The notes beneath the pieces were generated by a model, which saw only the letters and a list, made by a program, of their open reading frames with translations, did not search any database and had not been told where the DNA came from. Made by a program: the position numbers and the translations under genes. From positions 1,763,501-1,827,500 of the forward strand of contig NZ_CP048829.1 of the NCBI RefSeq assembly GCF_019355395.1: a stretch of DNA of 64,000 nt. The letters are read 5' to 3'. The DNA comes from Chordicoccus furentiruminis (GTDB lineage: Bacteria; Bacillota; Clostridia; Lachnospirales; Lachnospiraceae). Positions 43,721-52,414 of this stretch are shown one piece after another; the first letter of the stretch is position 1, and each line of letters begins with the position of its first letter.

Positions 43721-45826
43721 ATGCTGATTGCTGCAATCGTGTTTCTTCCTTTTGCGGGGGCTGCGGCCGCAGCGGCCTTTGGCCGCCGGTCCGGCCGCGC
43801 GCGGGATATTTCTGCCTGTGCGCTCACGGCGCTCATTCTGTTTCTTTCGCTTTTCCTTCCGGCTGCCGGAACGTCACTTGTGATTCCGGACGTCTTCGCA
43901 TCCGGCCTGCATTTCTCATCAGACGGGTTCCGAAATGTCTGGGCGATCGTGAGCGCGGTCATGTGGTTCGGGACGACACTTTTTTCGCAGGAATATTTCG
44001 CGGAAGATGAGGAGGAGATGAACGGGTACTGGTTCTTCGTCCTTGCGACGCTCGGGGCGACCGAAGGCGTCATGCTGTCCGCGGATTTCATGACGACGTT
44101 CGTCTTCTTCGAGATCCTCTCGTTCACATCGTTCACCTGGGTCATGCACGACCGGACGACCCAGTCGGTCCGGGCCGGCTATACGTATCTTTTCATCGCG
44201 ATCATCGGCGGGCTTGTCCTTTTCATGGGCCTTCTGCTTCTCCAGAATGCAGGGATTCCGCTGTCGTTTGTACTGTTCGGAGATGGGCTTGCAGCCCGCG
44301 GAGTCCGTGCACCGTCAGGGGCGCTTCTGGCGGCCGGATGCTGCATTCTCTTCGGATTCGGCTGCAAGGCCGGTATGGTCCCGGTCCACGTCTGGCTCCC
44401 GAAAGCGCACCCGGTTGCGCCATCTCCGGCGTCGGCGCTTCTCTCCGGGATTCTGACCAAAGTCGGCGTCTACGGCATCCTGATGGCGGCCGTCTGCGTG
44501 CTGCCCGGATACGCACCGTTCGGCTGGCTGATTCTCCTTCTGGGGACGGCGACGATGGTACTCGGAGCGGTGCTCGCGATTTTCTCGGTCAATCTGAAGC
44601 GGACGCTTGCATGCTCATCGATGTCCCAGATCGGCTTCATCCTGACGGGCGTCGGCATGTATGTGCTGCTACAGTCGGAGGGCAGCCCGGAGGCATCCGC
44701 TCTCGCGCTCCCGGGCCTGCTTCTTCATATGCTCAACCACTCGATGATCAAGCTGACGCTCTTTCTGGCGGCCGGCGTCGCGGCGATGCGCGAGCATACA
44801 CTGACCCTGGACGATCTCCGGGGATTCGGGAGGAAAAAGAGGGCGCTTGCGGTTTCGTTCGCGCTCGGAGCACTGGGCATCAGCGGTGTTCCGCTGTTCG
44901 GGGGGTATCTGAGCAAGACACTTCTTCATGAGAGCATCGTGGCGGGAGCGGAGACGATGGCGTCCTTCGCGCCGCTCCTTCGGACGATTGAAGTGTTCTT
45001 TCTCGTGAGCGGCGGCTGCACGTTTGCGTATATGCTGAAGCTTTTTATCTGCCTTTTTATCGAGAAAAATGCATCCGCCGATCGCCAGGCCCGTTACGAC
45101 GCCGATCCGCGCGGCATGAGCCGTCTGAGCACGGCGGTTGTCTTTGGTTCTGCGTGCACGATGGTGGTGCTCGGCGTCCCGCAGACTGTGTTTTATCTGG
45201 CGTCTTATATGACCGGAGATGCCTCGATATTGAATTTTAAGCCTTTCTCTTTCGGGAACCTGAAGGGTAGCCTGATTTCGCTCGCGATCGGAGCGTCGAT
45301 TTATCTTCTGATCGTCAGGCGGAAGACGGTGAGGGACGGGCATTATGTCAATTACTGGCCGGCCGGATGGGACCTCGAGGAGCGGGTATACCGTCCGATG
45401 TTTACCCGCTGGCTGCCCGGTGTGTTGGGACCGGTTGCGGCTCTCTTCGGAGAGAACCGGCTGCTCCGGCCGACTGCTGTCGCCGTCCGCGGGGCATCCG
45501 GCTCCGTTGCGGCCCTTTTCGGTGAAAACCGCTTCCTCAGGCCGCTTGCGCGTTTCACGGTTTTTCTCTCGTCCGTCTTCGGACGCGTTGCTTCGGACAG
45601 CCTGGACGCCCTGATCATTCTGCTCCGGAAGAGCGTTCTGCGGGCACGGCGCGTGAAGAACCCGCTCCGTCGCGCCGGCCGCCTGCGGGCGGCCCGGGAG
45701 GCGACGGAGGAGACAATTCGTCCGTTGACGGAGAATTTCTCGTTTGCCCTCATGATGACCTGCATCGGGATTCTGCTGATCCTCGGGACGCTTGTGGTGC
45801 TTCTGGCGTTCGGGGCTCTTTCCTGA
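43721..45826 (+). CDS. Proton-conducting antiporter subunit 4 (MrpA/NuoL-like)
   Basis: 701 residues, the largest of the four. The NuoL/MrpA-type core has FFEILSFTSFTWVMHDRTTQS (helix-5 Glu) and GFGCKAGMVPVHVWLPKAHPVAPSPASALLSGILTKVG. A C-terminal section of about 200 residues (from about 500) has a long amphipathic or basic stretch (RRKTVRDGHYVNYW...RLRAAREATEETI) before the last membrane helix. This recalls the lateral helix of NuoL/MrpA. The MbhD/MbhE modules that normally end MrpA are separate genes upstream. GGGAGG about 11 nt upstream of the ATG. No terminator is apparent downstream. Confidence 0.9.
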   Translation: MLIAAIVFLPFAGAAAAAAFGRRSGRARDISACALTALILFLSLFLPAAGTSLVIPDVFASGLHFSSDGFRNVWAIVSAVMWFGTTLFSQEYFAEDEEEMNGYWFFVLATLGATEGVMLSADFMTTFVFFEILSFTSFTWVMHDRTTQSVRAGYTYLFIAIIGGLVLFMGLLLLQNAGIPLSFVLFGDGLAARGVRAPSGALLAAGCCILFGFGCKAGMVPVHVWLPKAHPVAPSPASALLSGILTKVGVYGILMAAVCVLPGYAPFGWLILLLGTATMVLGAVLAIFSVNLKRTLACSSMSQIGFILTGVGMYVLLQSEGSPEASALALPGLLLHMLNHSMIKLTLFLAAGVAAMREHTLTLDDLRGFGRKKRALAVSFALGALGISGVPLFGGYLSKTLLHESIVAGAETMASFAPLLRTIEVFFLVSGGCTFAYMLKLFICLFIEKNASADRQARYDADPRGMSRLSTAVVFGSACTMVVLGVPQTVFYLASYMTGDASILNFKPFSFGNLKGSLISLAIGASIYLLIVRRKTVRDGHYVNYWPAGWDLEERVYRPMFTRWLPGVLGPVAALFGENRLLRPTAVAVRGASGSVAALFGENRFLRPLARFTVFLSSVFGRVASDSLDALIILLRKSVLRARRVKNPLRRAGRLRAAREATEETIRPLTENFSFALMMTCIGILLILGTLVVLLAFGALS

Positions 45827-46000
45827 AATTTTCGCCCGTGTTTCGATGCCTTTTCTGATATTCCCGTTATCATGGCACTTTTTCCGGATGGTGTGCACTG
45901 TATGGAGAGCGCGCTGGATTATTATGGATATACTGACAGAACGCCTTCAGCGTGGAATCTCGCGGTGGACAGCAAGAGCACCCGGACACGATTCTATATT
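45827..46000 (+). pseudogene. AbiEi-type antitoxin fragment
   Basis: Translated in the frame of the ATG at 45872, the segment DIPVIMALFPDGVHCMESALDYYGYTDRTPSAWNLAVDSKSTRTRF resembles the middle of AbiEi-type (type IV toxin-antitoxin) antitoxins, with their ALYYYGYTDRTP core. Neither the N-terminal winged helix nor the C-terminal domain is present, and there is no AbiEii toxin gene. After about base 46000 the frame continues without resemblance. It is a decayed remnant at the end of the antiporter operon; recognition is from memory of the motif. Confidence 0.45.
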
Positions 46001-46140
46001 GAAAGCACGATTGCCGAGAAGTTTGACGCTGTTCTGCAGAGAATGTCTGGTACAAGCCTGGAGCTGCAGGGAAAGTCATTGGAAATAAGGAAATTTTGTG
46101 GGCCCATAATATCTGGTGGCACCGTGATGTCCTTCTTCCA

Positions 46141-46204
46141 TTGCAGTGAATTGTCCTGTGTGCTACAGTCTCCCTTGATAGAAGAGCGGGCGACGTACGC
46201 CCGC
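46141..46204 (+). promoter_or_regulatory. Promoter and leader hairpin of the M20 peptidase gene
   Basis: -35 TTGCAG (46141-46146), 17 nt, -10 TACAGT (46164-46169) preceded by TG. The leader contains a 7-bp hairpin GCGGGCG-ACGTA-CGCCCGC (46186-46204) immediately before the GGGAGG ribosome binding site, which might modulate translation. Confidence 0.6.
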
Positions 46205-46218
46205 CCAGGGAGGCGGAT

Positions 46219-47430
46219 ATGCATCAACAGGATCCTCTATATGAAGCGGCGCTCTCGATGGCGCGTGATCTGATCCGGATTGAAAGCACGAATCCGGGCG
46301 CGCTGGAGGAAGGCGTCGCAGACCATCTGAAACGTTATTTCGCCGGGCGTCTCCCCGAATGGGGAAAACTGACGGTCAGCACGGCAGATGGAGGGCGGCC
46401 GGTCCTCATGGCTGAGCTTCCGGGCAGATCGGAACGAACACTGGCACTGATCTGTCATATGGATACGGTTCCGGTCGCGAATGGCTGGACAATGGATCCG
46501 TTCTGCGCGGAGATCCGGGACGGGAAGCTTTACGGGCTTGGTTCTGCCGATATGAAATCGGGGCTTTCTTCCGCCTGTACGGCGTTCACATGCGTCGCGA
46601 GAAAACTGGATTCGGAGGGTCGAAGACCGGAACACACGATCCGCTTTCTTGCGTCGATGGATGAAGAAGCTGATATGAAGGGCGTGGAGGAGATGATCCG
46701 GCTCGGATGGGTCAGCCCTGATACGCTGGTTCTCGACACGGAGCCGACCGGCGGCATGATCCAGACGGCCCATAAGGGCCGGTACTGGTTCCGCTATACG
46801 ATGCACGGCAAGACGGCCCACGCGAGCCGGCCGGAGGATGGTGCAGACGCGATTGCCGGGATGGCCGCCGCCATCACATCGATCCGGCGCAGGATTCTGG
46901 CACTTAGGCCGGATCCTTTCCTGGGTCCGTCGACGGTGGCCTTCGGAATGATCAAAGGCGGGATCCACCCGTACCAGGTCCCGGATACCTGCACGGTTTC
47001 AGTCGACGTCCGGCTTGTTCCGCCCTATACAAAGGATGATCTGGTCCGGATCCTTGAAGCGGGATGCGATGCGGCCCGAAAGGAACTCGGACGGGAAACT
47101 CTCACCTGCACAATTGAATGCACGGGCGAGCGGCCGCCCGTCCCGCATCATGAGGATTCGGAACTCCTCGGACTTATGCGCGACGCGGTCCGGTCGGCCA
47201 CCGGAGCGGAGCCGGTTGTCGGGCCGTTTCCGGGCTACACGGACACTGCTGTGATTGCCGGGATGCTTGGAAACCGCAACTGCATGTCCTATGGACCCGG
47301 AAAACTGGCGCAGGCGCACCGACCGGACGAGTATGCCGCGCTTGCGGATATCCGGCGGTGCTGTCACGTCTATCGGGAACTTCTGGGGAGATGGGCGGAA
47401 GAAGAAACGGATTTATGCAGCGAAATATGA
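46219..47430 (+). CDS. M20 family metallopeptidase (ArgE/DapE type)
   Basis: A 403-residue zinc hydrolase of the ArgE/DapE/CPG2 group that cleaves acyl-amino acids or small peptides in the cytoplasm. Zinc-site motifs: LICHMDTVPV (about 76-85), YGLGSADMKSGL (about 110) and MDEEADMKGVEEM; a dimerisation domain lies in the middle (GRYWFRYTMHGKTAHASRPEDGADAI, about 190), and LAQAHRPDEYA near the end gives the last ligand. Length normal. The exact substrate cannot be told from motifs. GGGAGGCGGAT precedes the ATG. Followed by a very long terminator hairpin. Confidence 0.92.
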   Translation: MHQQDPLYEAALSMARDLIRIESTNPGALEEGVADHLKRYFAGRLPEWGKLTVSTADGGRPVLMAELPGRSERTLALICHMDTVPVANGWTMDPFCAEIRDGKLYGLGSADMKSGLSSACTAFTCVARKLDSEGRRPEHTIRFLASMDEEADMKGVEEMIRLGWVSPDTLVLDTEPTGGMIQTAHKGRYWFRYTMHGKTAHASRPEDGADAIAGMAAAITSIRRRILALRPDPFLGPSTVAFGMIKGGIHPYQVPDTCTVSVDVRLVPPYTKDDLVRILEAGCDAARKELGRETLTCTIECTGERPPVPHHEDSELLGLMRDAVRSATGAEPVVGPFPGYTDTAVIAGMLGNRNCMSYGPGKLAQAHRPDEYAALADIRRCCHVYRELLGRWAEEETDLCSEI

Positions 47431-47495
47431 TCGTATGAAGGGCGGGGCGGCGCTCCGGAGATGTTTCTCCGTGCGCCGCCCCGCTCTTCATACGA
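47431..47495. terminator. Very long terminator hairpin
   Basis: A 23-bp stem with one G-T pair (47431-47453 with 47473-47495), capped by an inner 6-bp hairpin CGGAGA-TGTT-TCTCCG. It starts directly after the peptidase stop codon and ends just before the stop of the convergent 81-residue gene, so it serves both. No long T run. Confidence 0.75.
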
Positions 47496-47502
47496 GCGTC
47501 CG

Positions 47503-47748
47503 TCACTCGTTTTCGTTATGAATAAACCGGGTGAACGAGATCCACTGGCCACCGGTGATGCGGCTGCAGATGTTGAGGATCCGCTCCATCAGGCGCTCAT
47601 AATCCTCGTTGTTCGACTTCACCTGGATGGCCTTGTGATCGTCTGTCACGATAATGTCCTGAAGACCGTCCAGTTTCTTTGCATCTTCGATGATTTCCTT
47701 TGCCTGCTCGTCTGTGATCTTTCTCTGAAACGCGTATTCTCTGACCAT
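47503..47748 (-). CDS. Small protein of unknown function (81 aa)
   Basis: 81 residues, soluble and charged (MVREYAFQRKITDEQAKEIIEDAKKLDGLQDIIVTDDHKAIQVKSNNEDY...). A pattern of helix, KLDGLQDIIVTDDHKAIQV strands, helix suggests a small ferredoxin-like alpha/beta fold, as in metal-binding or DNA-binding domains, but no CxxC or other functional motif is seen. AAGGAGC before the ATG at 47748 supports translation. I do not recognise it. Confidence 0.65.
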   Translation of the reverse strand: MVREYAFQRKITDEQAKEIIEDAKKLDGLQDIIVTDDHKAIQVKSNNEDYERLMERILNICSRITGGQWISFTRFIHNENE

Positions 47749-47895
47749 GACTGCTCCTTCTTGATGATGTACATGCGTCTTTATCCCGCCCGCGTCTAAT
47801 CTTCCATACCGATGGTGCAGGCGGTGTTTTATGCTGTATGTATTAGCATACCGTCCTGTGTCTGTGAATGCAAGGCGGCTTATCCTCTCAAATGG

Positions 47896-48318
47896 CTATT
47901 CCTGAGCATTGTATGATTCAAGAAATCCGGAAGGTGAAAGGACAAGCATTTTCGCTTTCTGGAAATCTTTGAGATTTCTGGTGACGATGCAATCCATGCC
48001 TGTTCTCGTTGCGGTGATGTCCATGACAGCATCTTCATAATCAGAGATGGGCGAACCGAGGGCTTCCACGGCGTCGCTTGACAGAGTGTCTGCTACGAAG
48101 ACAAGCTCGCACAGATGGGAAAGAATCTGCCTGGTTCTCTGATTGCTGTGGGTCTCTCTATGCAGAACATAATAGAGATCTGTCATTTCTTTCGCTGTGA
48201 TATAGCAGTCAATTTTCTGATCTGCGGCCAGCTCTAAGATTGCTTTTGCCTCCCTTATCCAGGGCTGCCTGTTTCCAAGAAGGTCGATTATGATATTGGT
48301 ATCGAGTAACACATTCAT
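47896..48318 (-). CDS. PIN-domain ribonuclease toxin (VapC-like)
   Basis: 140 residues. PIN-domain acidic residues: Asp in LLDTNIIIDLL (residue 6), Glu in ITAKEMTDLYYV (about 64), Asp in SPISDYEDAVMDITA (about 93-96), and the final Asp in DCIVTRNLKDFQ. Such toxins cleave RNA, often initiator tRNA or rRNA, and are held inactive by the antitoxin. The gene overlaps the Phd/YefM-like antitoxin by 4 nt, in the expected order (antitoxin first). The target is unknown. Confidence 0.88.
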   Translation of the reverse strand: MNVLLDTNIIIDLLGNRQPWIREAKAILELAADQKIDCYITAKEMTDLYYVLHRETHSNQRTRQILSHLCELVFVADTLSSDAVEALGSPISDYEDAVMDITATRTGMDCIVTRNLKDFQKAKMLVLSPSGFLESYNAQE

Positions 48319-48530
48319 AGCTTTTCGGCCCGCTCATTCTTTGCATCTTCCAGACTGGACGATTCAGGAATCACACCAATGAGTGAATTCAGTATATCAC
48401 GTTTTGTTTTGAAGGGGTTGGTGAGCTTTGTTACCAGCTGTCCGTATTGGGTGATATAGATATCCTGCTTTTCAGAGAGTTTCATATAATAACTCATCCT
48501 TTTTTTGAATTCGGTAGCGGTTATCGACAT
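48315..48530 (-). CDS. Phd/YefM-type antitoxin
   Basis: 71 residues. The N-terminus MSITATEFKKRMSYYMKLSEKQDIYITQYGQLVTKLTNP is the Phd/YefM DNA-binding fold (AxxxRxxFxxxLxxxxxGxxxxITxxGxPVAxL pattern); the C-terminal tail (SSSLEDAKNERAEKL) would wrap the toxin. It neutralises the PIN toxin encoded just downstream and probably represses its own promoter, where two direct repeats lie. AGGAGG 10 nt upstream of the ATG. Confidence 0.85.
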   Translation of the reverse strand: MSITATEFKKRMSYYMKLSEKQDIYITQYGQLVTKLTNPFKTKRDILNSLIGVIPESSSLEDAKNERAEKL

Positions 48531-48550
48531 TTCTGTGTCCTCCTGATTAA

Positions 48551-48594
48551 AGTATATTGCAAATAGTGCGATTTATCAATCAAAATAGTGCGAT
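48551..48594 (-). promoter_or_regulatory. Toxin-antitoxin promoter with repeat operator
   Basis: Minus strand: -35 TTGATA (48574-48579), 17 nt, -10 TATACT (48551-48556). Two direct repeats AAATAGTGCGAT (48561-48572 in the spacer; 48583-48594 upstream of the -35) are 22 bp apart, two helical turns. This is a typical autoregulatory arrangement. Confidence 0.75.
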
Positions 48595-48782
48595 ATCGAT
48601 TATCAAGGTGGTACTCAAGGCAGCCATGCGGATCCTTCCTGTTTGCATGGAAAGCGGCACCCTTCATTCCCGACAACATAAAACCTTCAATCTTTTTTTT
48701 CTCCGGCAACAAATCTTCTTCACAATCCGCTTTTATCGTCAGACGAAAGATCAAGACGGGTTGTATGTCCGGAGGAAAAGCC

Positions 48783-51704
48783 ATGGCAGAAAAGCGCAGA
48801 TCAAAGGTACGGAAAGTCATCACACTTCTTGTAACGGCATCACTTGTCGCCGGAGGCGGCTATGTCGGCTATCAGAAGTACACCGAGACAAAGGCGGCGG
48901 AACCATCGGGCCAGTCCGATACGGAGTCGACATCGGCTCCTGTCGTGAAGACGGCCCAGGCGACAAAGGGAACGATCGCCTCAACGGTGGTCGGATCCGG
49001 GACGCTTTCGGACGGCGATTCGGAGAACGTCACGATTCCGACCGGTATCACGATCGATCAGGTGCTGGTTGAGAACGGTGATACTGTCAAGAAGGGTGAC
49101 GCGCTTGCGACCGTCGATCAGACATCGCTTGCAAGTGAGATCTCTTCCCTCACGGATTCGATCAGCTCGATCGACGAAGAGCTCGAGGACCTTGAGGATG
49201 AGGACGATGACGAGACGGTGACGACCGTGGTGAGCGGCCGTGTCAAAGATCTTCAGATTGCCTCAGGCGACGATGCCGCGACCCTCATGGAGAAAAACGG
49301 CTCGCTCCTCACGATCTCGGTGGACGGTCTCATGGCCGTCGATCTTGAAAATGCATCCGGCATCTCGAAGGGTGATACTGTAAAAGTGATGCTTTCCGAC
49401 GGCACGGAAGAAAACGGAACGGTCGCATCCGTCACGGGAACCACCGCGACGGTGACGATTTCGGACGATGGCCCGACGGTCGGGGATGAAGTCACGGTGA
49501 CGACAGCGGACGGAACAAAGGTCGGGACCGGAACGCTCTATGTACATCAGCCGCTCGCCGTGACGGAGACGGATGGGACCGTCGGAACGGTCTATGTGAG
49601 CGAAAACGAAGAAGTGGACGCGGGCGACAGCCTGTTCACGCTGACCGACATCACGGACTCGGCGGACAAGGATAAGCTGCTCGCCGAGCGCGAGAATCTG
49701 ACGGATGAGTTGAACACTCTCCTCAAACTGAAGGAGACGGTCGAGATCACGGCGACCTGCGACGGGACCGTGGATGAAGTCAACGTCTCGGACGGGACGG
49801 AGGTGACGGCTTCCGCATCAGGGTCTTCTTCCTCATCCGGCAGCACGTCCGCGACGGGGACGACTGCTTCGAAGACTTCTTATTCTTCAACGTCCGGCAG
49901 CACGTCCGCGACGGCCACGAAGACATCTTCTTCCTCCGGATCAACGGCCTCAAGGACAACCTCGTCTTCCACAAGCAGCCTGAAAGCTTCCACACTCGCC
50001 TCTTCTGCGGGCAGCGGCCTGAAGGCTTCAGCCCTTTCCTCCTCCGCCAGCGGTTCGGGCGGCTTCACGCCAGCCGTCTTCCGTCTCGTCTCGGATACAG
50101 CGGCGTCAGCATCAGAAGAAACCACGGATACTTCGGGAAATGCAGCCGGCACCGGGGACGCGGCGGCAGAGGATGCGACGACAGCCACGACGGACACCAC
50201 AGCAGCGGCAGAGGATACGACGACGGCCACTGCAACAGCGGATACGACGACCACAACAGACACAACGGCGACAACGGATACCACGACCACAGCGGATACC
50301 GGCACGACGAACGATACGACCGCAGCCGATCAGAATAATGCCTCTTCTTCCACCACGACGCAGGAAACCGCTATCGATGCCGTCAGCGTGACCTACACGG
50401 CGGACACGGACGGGACCATCGCATTCACGGCAGATAACGTGCCGGCGGTGACAGTCACGTCCTCAAACTGCACGATCCCGGCGTTCACCTGGACGGAGAC
50501 GGACCAGACGAACGCGAAAGTATACACAACGACGTTCAATCTGACGGCCGCTGACGGATTCTACTTCAGCGGAAAAAACGTCACATTTGAGGACAGCAGC
50601 GAGTGGACCTGGACATGGAAGACATCGGATGACGCAAAGACGATGGCGATCTCCATCACGGTCACGGTCCCGACAGGAACGGACGCCACGCAGAGTACCT
50701 CGACGACTTCAAACGGAAACGCGGCCGGTACAGAAAGTCAGCCAGCCGGGACAGACAGCGGGACGAACGGTTCGACGCAGTCGGGAACAGCCGGGACGGA
50801 CAGCGGAACGGCCCAGTCCGTCAGTGAGCAGAACGGGACAGGCAATGCGCAGAGCGGAACGGACAGCAGCGCGGCTGGAGCATCCGGCAGCACTGGAAGC
50901 GGCAGCAGTGCGATGGGCGGATCCGCCTCGTCCGGCGGCATGAGTGCGTCCGGCGGATCATCGGGCGGCTCTTCCGGCACATCCGCCGGAGGCAGCACCG
51001 GTTCTTCATCCGGAACAGCCACTTCGACGGAGACAGCTGCATCTTCTTCTTCCCAGACTTCCGACAGCGATGAGACGGTCGGCTTCACCGTGACGACCGA
51101 CGACTATATGGAAGTCTCCATCAGTGTCGACGAACTGGATATTCTTTCCATCAAAGAGGGACAGGATGTCTCCGTCGCGCTTGACGCCATCGACGGCAAG
51201 ACGTTCGAAGGAACCGTGAAAGAAGTCAGCACGAGTGGCACGAACAGCGGCGGCTCCTCGAAATTCACCGTGACGGTTGAGGTGCCGAAGGACTCGGATA
51301 TGCTCGCGGGCATGAGCGCGACGGCGACGATCACGACATCCTCCTCAGAGGATACGCTGACGATTCCGGCGGCAGCCGTTCATCAGAAGGGCGGCAAGAG
51401 CTATGTCTACACGTCGGAGGATGAGGACGGCAATCTGTCCGGTGAGACCGAGATCGAGACGGGAATGTCTACAGACAGCACGATCGAGGTGACATCGGGC
51501 CTCACGGAAGGCGAGACCGTCTATTACACGGAGCTGAGCGGAAGCACAATCAGCTCTTCAACGGATTCCAACTCCCAGCAGATGATGGGTGGCATGCCTT
51601 CCGGTGACATGGGCGGCGGAGGCGGTATGCCGTCCGGCGGCGGAAATGGCGGCGGCAACGGCGGAGGCGGTATGCCATCCGGCGGCGGTCAGGGAAGAAA
51701 CTGA
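48783..51704 (+). CDS. Periplasmic-adaptor-like (HlyD/MacA) subunit with giant low-complexity linker
   Basis: 973 residues, about twice the normal adaptor size. Signal-anchor helix about 10-27. Biotinyl-lipoyl-like half motifs ITIDQVLVENGDTVKKGDALATVD (about 80-105) and GTVGTVYVSENEEVDAGDSLFTLTD (about 260-290). Residues about 345-528 and 635-760 are Ser/Thr/Gly/Ala-rich low complexity, enclosing a beta-rich block (about 530-634, VSVTYTADTDGTIAFTADN...). The C-terminal part (about 763-930) resumes adaptor beta-barrel type (MEVSISVDELDILSIKEGQDVSVALDAIDGKTFEGTVKEV, IPAAAVHQKGGKSYVY). Ends in a Gly/Met/Pro-rich tail. GGAGGAAAAGCC precedes the ATG. Operon with the ABC genes downstream; presumably links export to the cell wall zone. 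Confidence 0.82.
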   Translation: MAEKRRSKVRKVITLLVTASLVAGGGYVGYQKYTETKAAEPSGQSDTESTSAPVVKTAQATKGTIASTVVGSGTLSDGDSENVTIPTGITIDQVLVENGDTVKKGDALATVDQTSLASEISSLTDSISSIDEELEDLEDEDDDETVTTVVSGRVKDLQIASGDDAATLMEKNGSLLTISVDGLMAVDLENASGISKGDTVKVMLSDGTEENGTVASVTGTTATVTISDDGPTVGDEVTVTTADGTKVGTGTLYVHQPLAVTETDGTVGTVYVSENEEVDAGDSLFTLTDITDSADKDKLLAERENLTDELNTLLKLKETVEITATCDGTVDEVNVSDGTEVTASASGSSSSSGSTSATGTTASKTSYSSTSGSTSATATKTSSSSGSTASRTTSSSTSSLKASTLASSAGSGLKASALSSSASGSGGFTPAVFRLVSDTAASASEETTDTSGNAAGTGDAAAEDATTATTDTTAAAEDTTTATATADTTTTTDTTATTDTTTTADTGTTNDTTAADQNNASSSTTTQETAIDAVSVTYTADTDGTIAFTADNVPAVTVTSSNCTIPAFTWTETDQTNAKVYTTTFNLTAADGFYFSGKNVTFEDSSEWTWTWKTSDDAKTMAISITVTVPTGTDATQSTSTTSNGNAAGTESQPAGTDSGTNGSTQSGTAGTDSGTAQSVSEQNGTGNAQSGTDSSAAGASGSTGSGSSAMGGSASSGGMSASGGSSGGSSGTSAGGSTGSSSGTATSTETAASSSSQTSDSDETVGFTVTTDDYMEVSISVDELDILSIKEGQDVSVALDAIDGKTFEGTVKEVSTSGTNSGGSSKFTVTVEVPKDSDMLAGMSATATITTSSSEDTLTIPAAAVHQKGGKSYVYTSEDEDGNLSGETEIETGMSTDSTIEVTSGLTEGETVYYTELSGSTISSSTDSNSQQMMGGMPSGDMGGGGGMPSGGGNGGGNGGGGMPSGGGQGRN

Positions 51705-51706
51705 CA

Positions 51707-52414
51707 ATGGGTGAGGCGATGATTCTCTGCCAAGACATCTCGAAGATCTACCAGGTCGGCGACTCTGAAGTTCGGGCGCTGGACCATGCGAGCATGCATG
51801 TCGACCGGGGCGAGTTCGTCAGCGTGATCGGCCCTTCAGGGTCCGGAAAATCGACGCTGATGAGCATCATCGGCTGTCTCGATCTGGCGACGGAAGGGGA
51901 ATATATCCTCGACGGCCAGGAGATCGAAGATTACTCGGAGCGGGAGCTCGCGCGGATCCGGAACCGGAAGATCGGTTTCATCTTCCAGGACTTCAATCTG
52001 CTGCCGAAACTTACAGCCTATGAAAATGTGGAACTGCCGCTCATCTACCAGCGCCTTCCGCGTTCGGTCAGGAAAGAGAGAACAGAAGAGGCTTTGAACC
52101 GCGTCGGTCTCTGGGACCGCCGGGACCACAAGCCCGGCGAGCTGTCCGGCGGCCAGCAGCAGAGAGTGGCGATCGCCCGTGCGCTTGCGACAGAGCCGCC
52201 GCTCTTCCTCGCCGACGAACCGACCGGCAACCTGGACCAGAAGACAGGGCATGAACTGATGGACCTCTTTCATGAGATGAATGCGGCCGGTCACACGATT
52301 CTGCTGATCACGCACGACGGCCATGTGGCCCGGGAAGCTTCGAGATACATCAAGATTCTGGATGGTCATGTCTCGGAGATCACGGATCGCGCTGAGATTG
52401 AGGAGGTGGTCTGA
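51707..52414 (+). CDS. ABC transporter ATP-binding protein, MacB/LolD type
   Basis: 235 residues. Walker [20 protein letters not shown] (about 43-61), Q-loop [25 protein letters not shown] signature [15 protein letters not shown] (about 145-159), Walker [15 protein letters not shown]. This subclass drives extrusion by a mechanotransmission permease rather than classic transport. It lies 2 nt after the adaptor gene. Its last base is the first base of the permease start codon (ATG at 52414). Confidence 0.95.
   Translation: MGEAMILCQDISKIYQVGDSEVRALDHASMHVDRGEFVSVIGPSGSGKSTLMSIIGCLDLATEGEYILDGQEIEDYSERELARIRNRKIGFIFQDFNLLPKLTAYENVELPLIYQRLPRSVRKERTEEALNRVGLWDRRDHKPGELSGGQQQRVAIARALATEPPLFLADEPTGNLDQKTGHELMDLFHEMNAAGHTILLITHDGHVAREASRYIKILDGHVSEITDRAEIEEVV

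Noticed and set aside
48521-48823. 100-codon minus-strand frame overlapping the antitoxin start
   Set aside because: It runs through the toxin-antitoxin promoter and the adaptor start region, has no usable ribosome binding site and no family resemblance. An AT-rich gene remnant is possible but cannot be supported.
49800-50360. Tandem DNA repeat or CRISPR-like array
   Set aside because: The repetitiveness is in Ser/Thr/Ala codons of the adaptor linker. There are no regular repeat units with unique spacers.
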